DNA from: Phytohabitans suffuscus
GTDB lineage: Bacteria; Actinomycetota; Actinomycetes; Mycobacteriales; Micromonosporaceae
Direction of reading: 5' to 3'
Assembly (NCBI RefSeq): GCF_011764565.1
Contig: NZ_AP022871.1
Coordinates: 4,712,320-4,776,319, forward strand
Length of the DNA stretch: 64,000 bases
Made by a program: the position numbers and the translations under genes. This document shows, piece after piece, positions 9,466 to 17,571 of the stretch (the stretch's first letter is position 1; every line of letters starts with the position of its first letter). The notes under the pieces are model-generated. The model was not told where the DNA came from. It saw nothing but the letters and a program-made list of their open reading frames with translations, and ran no database searches.

Positions 9466-11451
9466 GTGCCGCCCCGGCTGACCGTTATCGGCAAGCATTC
9501 CGAACTGACGGCCGGCGATGTCCGGCGCCTTGTCCACCTGGTGGTGGAGGATCAGCCGAGGGGTGATTCGAGGGCGGGCGCGACGGTCGATGTGCGCGTG
9601 CTGCAAGGCGGCTACAGCGGCCTGCTGGTCGCACTCGTGTACGCGCCCGGGCGTGGCCTGTTCATCCTGAAAGGCGGCCCGAGCGGCGAGATCCGGCTGG
9701 AGCACGAAAACCGCGCGGCATTCCTCGGCTCCTCCGACGAATGGCTCGTCGACAACCAGCTCGACGGCATCTACGGCCCGGTCGACGTGGAGATCCGCGA
9801 CCAGTCGGAGACCTGGAGCGCGATGGCGTACCGCTACATCGGCGGCCGCACCTACCGCGAGCTGGCCGACTACAGCGAGTTCGGCGGGTTTCTCCAGTCG
9901 TTCACGCGCACCCCCACGGCGGAGGGCACGCCGCCGGAGCGTACGGTGCGCGCCTGCCTCTACAAGGTGGCCAGCCTGCTGGTGCGCAACGCCGACCTGC
10001 AGAACGAGGAGGAGGGCCGGGCGCTCGGCGACTACCTGCCGGACGTCGACTGGGAGCGCGACATCAACGCCAGCCTCACGACCGCCGCCGCGCTCTGGTC
10101 GGACATCGAGGACCTGCGCGACTTCCGGGCCTGGTACACGGAGGCGGCCGCGGCGGTGCGGGTGGCTCCGGTGGCCGACCGGCGGCTGATCCACGGCGAC
10201 GCGCACCTGGCGAACATCCTGGTCAACAGCGTGCGGGCCGAGGTCGACCTGATCGACTTCGGCAAGGGGCGGCAGGCGCACGTCTTCGAGGACCTGGCCC
10301 GCTTCGAGATCGACCTGATCCTGCACACCACGCCCCGGCACGTGCACAGCGGCGCGCTGGTGCAGGACGAGCTGCTGGAGACGGTCAACCTCGTCGGCGA
10401 CGACGACTTCGCGCTCCGCGACTCGCCGGACGAGCCGCGCCACCGCCGCTGCCTGCGGATGTGGCGGCAGGAGCTGTGCGCGGTGCTGCGCGGCACGTCA
10501 CTGCCGGGAGCCGCGATGATGTACCGCTGGTTCCTGCTCAGCGAGAGCCTCAAGCGGATCCGGTGGGTGACCAACAACGGCCCCGTGGCGGCGGGTGTCG
10601 ACATGCTCTCGCTGCTCCGGATGATCACCGCGTTGCGCCGCATGCTTGACGGCCATCGCTACGCTCCGGAGACAGTGATATCGACCACCGCCGAAGCGTT
10701 GACCCTGCTGCGCTGCACCGCGGCATACGTGCCGATGCACGGTCACGAGCGTCTCACCAACGAAAAGCGCAACCGCGCCAAGGAGGCCGCGCTGCACGCC
10801 TCCGCCGCCCGTGGCGCGTCCGTGCGGATCACCGCCGAGACCGGGTACTCGTACCTGGCCACACGCGGTGTCTTCAACTCCCGGATCCTGCACCTGCTGG
10901 CGGCCGGCGCGAGCCTCCAGATGGTCATCTGCAACCCCTACTTCCTCGAGGCGTACGGGATCTCCGCCAGCTACGACCCGGACGGGCGGCGGTTCGGCTC
11001 GGTGGTGCCCGACCGGCTGGAGCTGCACACCGACCTGGCCCGCAAGTTCGAGGCCAGCCTGCGCGGCTACGAGATCCTCCGGGAGGAGTACAAGAGCCTG
11101 GTCGAGGTGCGGCTCGCCCGGTTCGGCCTCGGCGCGACGGTGTTGCTGACCGAGCAGGCGTCCTTCTTCGAGCCGTACTTCCACGCCTCGCGCAACCGCC
11201 GGGAACGGGTGCTGTTCGACACGTTCGAGCTGCAGTTCGAGCCGGGCGGGCTGCACATGAAGCGGCTCTTGGACGAGACGTTCCAGTTCCACTGGAACAA
11301 CGCGGACGCGGTCACCGACGCTACTTCGCTGGAGGAGCGATGCAGGAGGGCGCGCACGGCGGTATTCGACGCATGGCAGAACATGGGCGAGAGGCAGGAC
11401 ACGGGCGAGAGGCAGGACACGGGCGAGAGGCAGGACACGGGCGGAAGGTGA
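9466..11451 (+). CDS. Kinase-fold (APH-like) protein fused to unknown C-terminal domain
   Basis: The 661-residue protein has an aminoglycoside/choline-kinase-like fold in its first half. The catalytic loop is HGDAHLANIL (H near 243) and the metal-binding loop is IDFGKG (D near 264). This resembles the phosphotransferase-like domains reported as ternary-complex-associated domains in bacterial conflict systems, but that match is from memory. The C-terminal 220 residues (from about SVRITAETGYSYLA) form a separate alpha/beta domain, loosely like phospholipase-D-type DUF5919, with no clear HKD motif. The GTG at 9466 has GGAG five bases upstream; 9433 is an alternative. The last residues are GERQDT repeats, and its TGA overlaps the GTG of the next gene. 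Confidence 0.78.
   Translation: MPPRLTVIGKHSELTAGDVRRLVHLVVEDQPRGDSRAGATVDVRVLQGGYSGLLVALVYAPGRGLFILKGGPSGEIRLEHENRAAFLGSSDEWLVDNQLDGIYGPVDVEIRDQSETWSAMAYRYIGGRTYRELADYSEFGGFLQSFTRTPTAEGTPPERTVRACLYKVASLLVRNADLQNEEEGRALGDYLPDVDWERDINASLTTAAALWSDIEDLRDFRAWYTEAAAAVRVAPVADRRLIHGDAHLANILVNSVRAEVDLIDFGKGRQAHVFEDLARFEIDLILHTTPRHVHSGALVQDELLETVNLVGDDDFALRDSPDEPRHRRCLRMWRQELCAVLRGTSLPGAAMMYRWFLLSESLKRIRWVTNNGPVAAGVDMLSLLRMITALRRMLDGHRYAPETVISTTAEALTLLRCTAAYVPMHGHERLTNEKRNRAKEAALHASAARGASVRITAETGYSYLATRGVFNSRILHLLAAGASLQMVICNPYFLEAYGISASYDPDGRRFGSVVPDRLELHTDLARKFEASLRGYEILREEYKSLVEVRLARFGLGATVLLTEQASFFEPYFHASRNRRERVLFDTFELQFEPGGLHMKRLLDETFQFHWNNADAVTDATSLEERCRRARTAVFDAWQNMGERQDTGERQDTGERQDTGGR
11385..11438 (+). 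repeat. 18-bp tandem repeat, three exact copies
   Basis: Three exact copies of GGGCGAGAGGCAGGACAC end at 11438. They encode GERQDT repeats at the C-terminus of the kinase-fold gene, just before the start of the radical SAM gene. The purine-rich units may also provide ribosome-binding sequence for that gene. Confidence 0.9.
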
Positions 11452-12632
11452 CGCGGGCCGCGGTCCCGCTGGTGGCGGAGCACGACTCGTGGATCACGGT
11501 GGACCCGATCCTCGGCTGCCCGGCGGACTGCGCGTACTGCTACCTGGGCCCGCTCGGCCTGCGGGCGGCCCGACCCGAGGCGCGGGCCACGCCGGAGGAG
11601 GCGGTCGCGGCCGTCGAGGAGCACCTGGGCGGGCGGCGGGCCGGCGTCGTCGATCCGGCGTACGACCAGACGCCGCTCTGCGTCGGCAACTACACCGACA
11701 TGCTGCTCACCCGCCCCAACCGCGAGGCCCTGGTGCGCATCGTCGAGCTGCTCGCCGAGCGCATCCCGCGCCGGCCGGTGGTCGTCGTGACCAAGGGGCG
11801 GCTCGACCCCGACCTGCTCGCCGCGCTCGACCGGCCCGGCTTCCCGATCTACTGGTTCCTCAGCCAGTCGATGGCGCGCGCCGCCGGCCTGCCGCTGGAG
11901 CGCGGCCCCATCGCCGACCTGGACACCACGCTCGACAACGCCCGCCTGGTGTCCCGCACGACCCACCAGAAGGCGGTGCACTTCTGGCGCCCGTTCGTGG
12001 CCGAGCTGCGGCCGAGCCGCGCAGACCTGGAGAAACTTGTCGGGCGGCTGGCCTCGTCGGGCCTTTCCGCCTCCGTGGTGGTCGGCCTGACGATGGGCCC
12101 GGGGGTACCGCTGGCGGACGAGCGCCTGGGCACGCTGCTGGACCGGTCGATCGCGGCGCCGGGGGAGCGGGCGGAGGCATTCGACGGCGAGGGCTGGGCC
12201 GTGGCGCGAGAGTCCGCGGCGGCGGCCGGCTATCCGCTGTACCGCAACACGTCCTGCGCCCTGGCGCTGCTGCGCGGGCAGCCGGAGGCGCTGGGCACCT
12301 GGCGCCCGCCGTACGCCCGGCACCGCTGCCTCCCCGCCGCCTGCCCGCTCGCCCAGCGCGCCCGCTGCGGTGCCGCTCTCGCGGCCCCGGCCGGCACAGC
12401 GGGGTGGATGGACGGTGCCACCGTGGCGGCCAGGGTGGCCGCTTTCCTGAGTCTTGACGCAGGATCGGTATCGGTCGGCGCGGGGGAGCTCGTGATCGAT
12501 GACATGATCGACGAGTTTGACTACAATACACTCTTGCACGGCTACGGTCGGCATTTGGCGATTCGAGCCCAGGGCGTGCGCCGGCAAAAGGCATGGCTGG
12601 GGTCGTTTACCGGAGGGGGGCTCGCGGCGTGA
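11448..12632 (+). CDS. Radical SAM enzyme
   Basis: The 395-residue protein has the CX3CX2C motif CPADCAYC (Cys 24, 28, 31), which binds the [4Fe-4S] cluster of radical SAM enzymes. Four C-terminal cysteines in the NTSC ... RHRCLPAACPLAQRARC region could hold a second cluster. The true start is the GTG at 11448, because it overlaps the stop of the kinase-fold gene as GTGA; the longer open frame from 11340 only reads the tandem repeat out of frame. The 3' end overlaps the next gene as another GTGA. It is therefore tightly coupled to both neighbours. The substrate is unknown, and the sequence is not an obvious match to viperin or spore photoproduct lyase. Confidence 0.85.
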   Translation: MTRAAVPLVAEHDSWITVDPILGCPADCAYCYLGPLGLRAARPEARATPEEAVAAVEEHLGGRRAGVVDPAYDQTPLCVGNYTDMLLTRPNREALVRIVELLAERIPRRPVVVVTKGRLDPDLLAALDRPGFPIYWFLSQSMARAAGLPLERGPIADLDTTLDNARLVSRTTHQKAVHFWRPFVAELRPSRADLEKLVGRLASSGLSASVVVGLTMGPGVPLADERLGTLLDRSIAAPGERAEAFDGEGWAVARESAAAAGYPLYRNTSCALALLRGQPEALGTWRPPYARHRCLPAACPLAQRARCGAALAAPAGTAGWMDGATVAARVAAFLSLDAGSVSVGAGELVIDDMIDEFDYNTLLHGYGRHLAIRAQGVRRQKAWLGSFTGGGLAA

Positions 12633-13672
12633 GGGTCGGTTCCACTCCTGCGGCACCAGCTGACCACGGCACCGTCCGGGCGATTCGTCGCCTGCGTCGC
12701 ATCACGGGCTTTGTTTCGGTATACGGAGAAGACCACGATCCGCGTTCATCGGCATTTGCGCGGATATGGCACGTCGGCCGGATGACCTGGGTGGCCAGGC
12801 GGCTCGCCGAGCGGCAGCCCGGGGTCGACGTCGAGCGCGTCGCGCGGCTCTGCCGCCACCACGACCTCAACCGCTGGCCCTTCGCGCACAACTCCGAGCT
12901 GGGGCGCTTCGACCAGGCGGGCAACACCCGTGTCTTCACCAAGAGCCTGCTCGACGCCCGACTCTCCGACGAAGACTTCGCCGACCTTGAGGGCGTGCAC
13001 CACAAGCGGATCGACGAGCTGAGCCCCGAGGGCCGCATCGTGCTCGGCGCCGACGCCATCACCGGCGTGGTCGAAGACCCGCTGCTGCTGGTGACCGGGC
13101 TCAACGTCCGGCCCGACTTCATCCCCGACCCGGTCTCCCGGGCGCTCGGGTTCACGCTCCGCGCCGAGCCGTGGCGCGGCCGGGCCCGCCGGCTGGCCAA
13201 GGAGTTTCACGGCTCCGGCACGCCCGACCCGCTGGCGTTCCGAGCCGAGTTCGCACGGCTCTTCCGCGACCTGATGGGCCAGGTGCTGGAGCGGGAGGCC
13301 CGGCCGGAGCGGCTGCTCGACCTCGCGTCCAGCGTCAAGACCCGGTTCATCCGCCCGCACGTCTTCCCGATCAACAACGATCTCGTCTGCCGGTCGAGCT
13401 GGATACGCGGCGAGGTCATGCCTCGCTACCTGGCCCGGTTCGGCGACGTCGACCTCGTGCTCGTCGACGAAGACGACTTCGTGCGGCGGGCGGTGCGGAT
13501 CGGCGCGGCGGCGAGCCCCGCCGACTTCCGCCCGCGCATCGACGCGATCCGCGAGCAGCAGCCCGACCTGTGCTTCGTCGGTGGCCGCGCCGCCGCCGAG
13601 CGCGCCCGCGCCGCCGCGGGCGTGTCCCGCCGCCCCCGGTTCACCCCCGTGCCGCGACTCGCGACCCGCTGA
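12629..13672 (+). CDS. HD-domain-like protein
   Basis: The protein is 347 residues long. Histidines and aspartate are arranged as IWHVGRM (H48), CRHHDLNRWPF (HHD 77-79) and AHNSE (H87), which suggests an HD-type metal-dependent phosphohydrolase. The rest is helical and not recognised. The GTG at 12629 overlaps the stop of the radical SAM gene (GTGA), making it the third coupled gene of the operon. If the HD reading is right, it may hydrolyse a nucleotide or phosphate ester made or marked by the upstream enzymes; that is inference. Confidence 0.7.
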   Translation: MRVGSTPAAPADHGTVRAIRRLRRITGFVSVYGEDHDPRSSAFARIWHVGRMTWVARRLAERQPGVDVERVARLCRHHDLNRWPFAHNSELGRFDQAGNTRVFTKSLLDARLSDEDFADLEGVHHKRIDELSPEGRIVLGADAITGVVEDPLLLVTGLNVRPDFIPDPVSRALGFTLRAEPWRGRARRLAKEFHGSGTPDPLAFRAEFARLFRDLMGQVLEREARPERLLDLASSVKTRFIRPHVFPINNDLVCRSSWIRGEVMPRYLARFGDVDLVLVDEDDFVRRAVRIGAAASPADFRPRIDAIREQQPDLCFVGGRAAAERARAAAGVSRRPRFTPVPRLATR

Positions 13673-13749
13673 GGTGCACCGTCGGCGGAGCGGTGCCGGC
13701 GGCAGCATGCGGTCCGCGGCCCGGCGCGGACCCGGGAGATCGGCCTGGA

Positions 13750-14532
13750 TCAAACCCCTGCGACGAGTGACTCGGTGAGGGCGCGGAGCCGCTTGCGAAA
13801 GTCCAGGTCATAGGCCTGGTCCAAGGCTCGTGCCGGTCGCTCGCGGTCGAAGTAGCGGCCGGTCACCCTGGCCAGCGCCGGGTCGACCACCAGCCGCAGT
13901 GTCGACTGGAGGCCGCGTTCCAGCGTGTCGACCTCGCCGATGCCGGCCCGCCGCACCATGGTCGTGGGCATCAGCGTCGCCGGGTGCAGGCAGTTGGCGG
14001 TCACGCCGGTGCCGGCCAGCTCCTCGGCCAGGTCGAAGGTGTGGGCGACGAGGGCCAGCTTGGCGCGCCGGTACGCCTCGGTGCCGTCGTAGCCGTGCTC
14101 CATCATCGGATCGTCCACATCGAACTGTCGCTGCCCGACCGAGGCGACGTTGACGATCCGGGCCGGCGCGGACCGTTTCAGCCTGGGGAGCAGGAGCTGG
14201 GTCAGCAGGTACGGCGCGAGATAGTTGACCGCCAGCCGCAGCTCGTACCCGTCCGCGGACAGCTGCCGGGGTGCACCGGGCGCGCCGAAGCCGATACCCG
14301 CGTTGTTGACGAGCACGTCCAGGTCGCCCTCGACCGCGGCGGCCAGCCGGCGCACCTCGGCGAGGGAGGCGAGGTCGGCCCGGATCGCCTGGGCGCCGGT
14401 GCGCTCGGCCACCTCGGCGAGCCGCTCGGCGTCGCGGCCGTGCACGACCAGCTGGTACCCCCGCTCGGCCAGCGCGAACGCGAGCGCCCGCCCAAGCCCG
14501 TCCGACGCGCCCGTGATCAGGACCCGTGTCAT
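13750..14532 (-). CDS. SDR family oxidoreductase
   Basis: The 260-residue protein is a classical short-chain dehydrogenase/reductase. TGASDGLG forms the NAD(P)-binding glycine motif (8-15), NNAG follows near residue 90, and EAYRRAKLA supplies the catalytic YxxxK with an upstream Ser (NVASVGQRQ). Most similar proteins act on lipophilic or retinol-like alcohols or ketones, but the substrate is not evident. It converges on the HD-like gene and diverges from the beta-helix lipoprotein gene. Confidence 0.9.
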   Translation of the reverse strand: MTRVLITGASDGLGRALAFALAERGYQLVVHGRDAERLAEVAERTGAQAIRADLASLAEVRRLAAAVEGDLDVLVNNAGIGFGAPGAPRQLSADGYELRLAVNYLAPYLLTQLLLPRLKRSAPARIVNVASVGQRQFDVDDPMMEHGYDGTEAYRRAKLALVAHTFDLAEELAGTGVTANCLHPATLMPTTMVRRAGIGEVDTLERGLQSTLRLVVDPALARVTGRYFDRERPARALDQAYDLDFRKRLRALTESLVAGV

Positions 14533-14620
14533 CCCGCCACGCTATCCGGTCGCTCCGGCCCGGTGGCTGGTGCCCGTACGGGGGACCGCCTGGACGCCGG
14601 CCAGCCGCTAGATTCGGCGG

Positions 14621-15826
14621 GTGCGCCTGAGAGCCGGATCGTTGCTGCTGGTCGCCGCACTCCTCGCGGGGTGTGGTGGCGGTGAGCCGGGCGCCGAGGA
14701 GCAGACGCAGCCGCCACCCGCGACCGAGGGCGCGCCGGCGGCCACCGAGGCACCCGCCGGAAAGGCCGCCCTGGGCGCCGCGCCGACGACGAAGCCGCCC
14801 GCCTCCAAGAAGCCGCCGGCCGCCGTGCTGCGCGCGGGCAATCCCAACGGCAAGGCGTCCGTGCCGGCCGAGGGGCGCGCGGTCGACACCAGCACGCCGG
14901 ACCGCGTGGTGGGCAACGGTACGCCGGCCAGTTGCACCTCCAAGGCGGTCGTGTCGGCGGTGACGGCCGGTGGGGTGATCACGTTCTCGTGCGGGCCCGA
15001 CCCGGTCACCATCACGATGGCGCAGACCGCGAAGATCAAGAATTCCACCCGCAAGGTGGTCATCGACGGCGGTGGCAAGGTCACGCTCAGTGGCGGCGGC
15101 AAGCGCCGCATCATCTACCAGAACACCTGCGACGAGTCCCTCGGCTGGGAAAACTCGGACTGCACCCAGCAGGACCACCCCAACCTCACCGTGCAGAACA
15201 TCACGCTCGCCGACGGCAGCTCGATCGGCGTCGACCCGGACATCGAGGTGACCAACGGCGGTGGCGGCGGCGCGCTGTACGTGCGGGGTGGGCACCTGAA
15301 GGTGGTCAACACCAAGTTCGTCCGCAACAAGTGCGACAGCGGTGGCCCGGACCTCGGCGGCGCGGCCATCCGCTCGCTGGACATGGACGACGACGGCCCG
15401 GTGTACGTGGTGAGCAGCACCTTCGGCGGCGCCTCCGGCCAGGGCAACCGCTGCTCCAACGGCGGTGCGCTGAGCAGCATCGGCGTCTCGTGGATCGTCC
15501 TCAACAGCCTGTTCACCTACAACGAGGCGATCGGCTACGGCGCCAACCAGGCGGCGAACGGCACGCCCGGCGGCGGCAACGGCGGCGCGATGTACTTCGA
15601 CGGCAACACGTTCACCGTGCGGGTGGCCGGCACGCTCATGGAGCGCAACCACGCCCGCGAGGGCGGTGGCGCGATCTTCTTCGTGAGCAACGACCTGAGC
15701 GGCAGCCTGAAGCTCGAAAACTCGACGCTGCGGCGCAACCCGAGCGACGAGTTCGAGACGCTGCCCGGGATCTTCTACCGCGGCACCACGAAGCTCCCGT
15801 CGATCACCGGCCCGAAGCCCAGCTGA
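14621..15826 (+). CDS. Secreted lipoprotein with right-handed beta-helix
   Basis: The 401-residue product begins MRLRAGSLLLVAALLAGC, a lipoprotein signal with Cys18 as the lipidation site. A Pro/Ala/Lys-rich linker (about 20-75) spans the cell wall. The remainder is made of short beta repeats (VVIDGGGKVTLSGGG, LTVQNITLADG, GGALYVRGG, GGAIFFVSN) typical of parallel beta-helix proteins such as pectate-lyase-like or polymorphic outer-membrane repeats. It starts with GTG at 14621. Carbohydrate binding or cleavage is a reasonable guess; no catalytic residues are identifiable. Confidence 0.85.
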   Translation: MRLRAGSLLLVAALLAGCGGGEPGAEEQTQPPPATEGAPAATEAPAGKAALGAAPTTKPPASKKPPAAVLRAGNPNGKASVPAEGRAVDTSTPDRVVGNGTPASCTSKAVVSAVTAGGVITFSCGPDPVTITMAQTAKIKNSTRKVVIDGGGKVTLSGGGKRRIIYQNTCDESLGWENSDCTQQDHPNLTVQNITLADGSSIGVDPDIEVTNGGGGGALYVRGGHLKVVNTKFVRNKCDSGGPDLGGAAIRSLDMDDDGPVYVVSSTFGGASGQGNRCSNGGALSSIGVSWIVLNSLFTYNEAIGYGANQAANGTPGGGNGGAMYFDGNTFTVRVAGTLMERNHAREGGGAIFFVSNDLSGSLKLENSTLRRNPSDEFETLPGIFYRGTTKLPSITGPKPS

Positions 15827-15832
15827 GCCGCC

Positions 15833-16375
15833 TCAGCCCGGCCGGTAGCGCAGGCCGTCGACCAGCAGGTCGAGCAGGCGAGCGGCCTGGTCGCGCTCGC
15901 TGGCGGCCATCGAGACGCCGCTCAGGCCGATGAGCACGTCGCCGGGCTGGACGTCCGGCCGGATCGTGCCCGCCGCCACGCCCGCCTCCAGCAGCGCGGT
16001 GATCGCGGCGGTGAGCCGGTCGCGGCTCTGCGCGTACGGGTTGACGCCGGCCGCCACGACCACGCGCAGCGCGTCGGACATGCCCCGCTTCGTGGCCATG
16101 TAGTCGACGAAGCGGTCCATCCACGTGCGCAGCGCCGCGTCCGGCGGCCCGGCGGCCAGCAGGTCACCGACGGAGTCGCAGAGGCGGGCCAGCTCGTTGC
16201 GGTACGCCGCCTCGATCAGGGCCTCCCTCGTCGGGAAGTGCCGGTAGAGCGTGCCGATGCCAACGCCCGCCTCCTTGGCGATCGAGTCGAGCGTGACATC
16301 CGGCCCGTCCTGCGAGAACGCGCGCACGGCGGCGTCCAGCAGCCGCTCGCGGTTGCGCTGTGCGTCGGCGCGCAC
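15833..16375 (-). CDS. TetR family transcriptional regulator
   Basis: The roughly 180-residue protein has an N-terminal helix-turn-helix (TLDSIAKEAGVGIGTLYRHFPTREALIEAAY) and a helical ligand-binding half. I prefer the GTG at 16375 because GGAGG lies seven bases upstream; an ATG at 16408 is an alternative. It diverges from an SDR gene at 16510, and two GGAG-N4-CTCC half-site pairs lie in the shared intergenic region. It probably represses that SDR and itself in response to a small hydrophobic ligand. Confidence 0.92.
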   Translation of the reverse strand: MRADAQRNRERLLDAAVRAFSQDGPDVTLDSIAKEAGVGIGTLYRHFPTREALIEAAYRNELARLCDSVGDLLAAGPPDAALRTWMDRFVDYMATKRGMSDALRVVVAAGVNPYAQSRDRLTAAITALLEAGVAAGTIRPDVQPGDVLIGLSGVSMAASERDQAARLLDLLVDGLRYRPG

Positions 16376-16433
16376 GGTGTTTCCTCCCCCATGGGTGGTG
16401 CGGGTCACCTACGTAACGTGGCTCACTGGTAAT

Positions 16434-16483
16434 CGGAGGAGGCTCCGCTTAGAGTTCGCGATGAAGTGGAGGCCCCTCCGTTT
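16434..16483. promoter_or_regulatory. Candidate TetR operators (two inverted repeats)
   Basis: Two copies of GGAG-N4-CTCCGyTT begin at 16435 and 16468, exactly 33 bp (about three helical turns) apart. They lie between the divergent TetR and SDR genes, the usual place for an autoregulatory TetR operator. Confidence 0.5.
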
Positions 16484-16509
16484 GGAGCCTACAGGGAGAC
16501 GGGAAGATC

Positions 16510-17453
16510 ATGACTGGGACCACTCGCATCACCACGCCGTTCGACGCCGAGTCCACGGCCGCCGAGGTGCTGGCCGGCGTCGACCTGAGCGGCCGCCGGG
16601 CGATCGTCACGGGCGGCGCGTCCGGCATCGGCATCGAGACCGCGCGGGCGCTGGCCGGTGCCGGCGCCGAGGTCACCCTCGCGGTCCGCAACCTCCCGGC
16701 GGGCGAGCGCACCGCCGAGGACATCACCGCCACCACCGGCAACAAGCAGGTGTACGTCGCGCCGCTCGAACTCGCCGACCGCACCTCCGTGGCCGCCCTC
16801 GTCACCGCGTGGGAGGGCCCGCTGCACATCCTCGTCAACAACGCCGGCGTGATGGCGCCGCCGCTGACCCGTACCGCCGAGGGGTGGGAGCTGCAGTTCG
16901 CCACCAACCACCTCGGTCACTTCGGCCTCGCCACCGGCCTGCACCGGGCCCTGGCCGAGGCCGGCGGGGCCGCGTCGTGTCGGTCAGCTCCTCGGCGCAC
17001 CAGCGCTCGCCGGTCGTCTTCGAAGACCTCGACTTCGAGCGCCGCGAGTACACGCCGTGGGAGGGGTACGGCCAGTCCAAGACCGCCAACGTGCTCTTCG
17101 CGGTCGAGGCAAGCAAGCGGTGGGCCGACGACGGCATCACCGTGAACGCGCTGCACCCGGGCGGCATCCGCACGGCCCTGCAGCGGTACGTGACCGAGGA
17201 GGAGCTCAACCGCCTGCGCGCCCAGGCCGGCCCCGACGCCCCGGCCTGGAAGACGCCCGAGCAGGGCGCCGCCACGTCGGTGCTGCTCGCGGCCTCACCG
17301 CTGCTCGACGGCGTCGGCGGCCGCTACTTCGAGGACTGCAACGAGGCCGTGCCACACCAGCCGGGCTCGCGGGTCGGCGTCGCCGCGTACGCCCTCGACC
17401 CGGCGGCGGCCGCGCGCCTGTGGACGGTCAGCGAGCAGCTGCTCGGCGCATGA
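16510..17453 (+). CDS. SDR family oxidoreductase, frameshifted
   Basis: This is a short-chain dehydrogenase of about 314 residues, read across one frameshift. TGGASGIG and NNAGVM lie in the first frame; VVSVSSSAH, GYGQSKTANVLF (YxxxK) and NALHPGGI lie in the second. The break is near 16970, where one C seems lost from GGGGCC. Restoring it gives a normal full-length protein, so a sequencing error is likelier than a real mutation. It diverges from the TetR gene and is its probable target. Confidence 0.85.
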
Positions 17454-17500
17454 CCAGCCACTCGTTCACCCCGTTGCGCCGGCGCTGACGCGATCGATCC

Positions 17501-17549
17501 CCTCCGCCGCGGTTGGTCCCGCCCTTCGTGGGTAGCACTGCGGCGGAGG
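17501..17549 (+). terminator. Hairpin after SDR gene / before cydA
   Basis: CCTCCGCCGC (17501-17510) pairs perfectly with GCGGCGGAGG (17540-17549) around a 29-base loop. It lies between the SDR stop and the cydA start. It may be a terminator for the SDR gene or part of a structured cydA leader; no T-run follows. Confidence 0.4.
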
Positions 17550-17571
17550 TGGAGCCGATGCGGGCGGAGCC

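Noticed and set aside
11340..11447. Upstream extension of the radical SAM gene to the ATG at 11340
   Set aside because: The extension only reads the 18-bp tandem repeat of the preceding gene in another frame. The GTGA overlap at 11448 is the better start.
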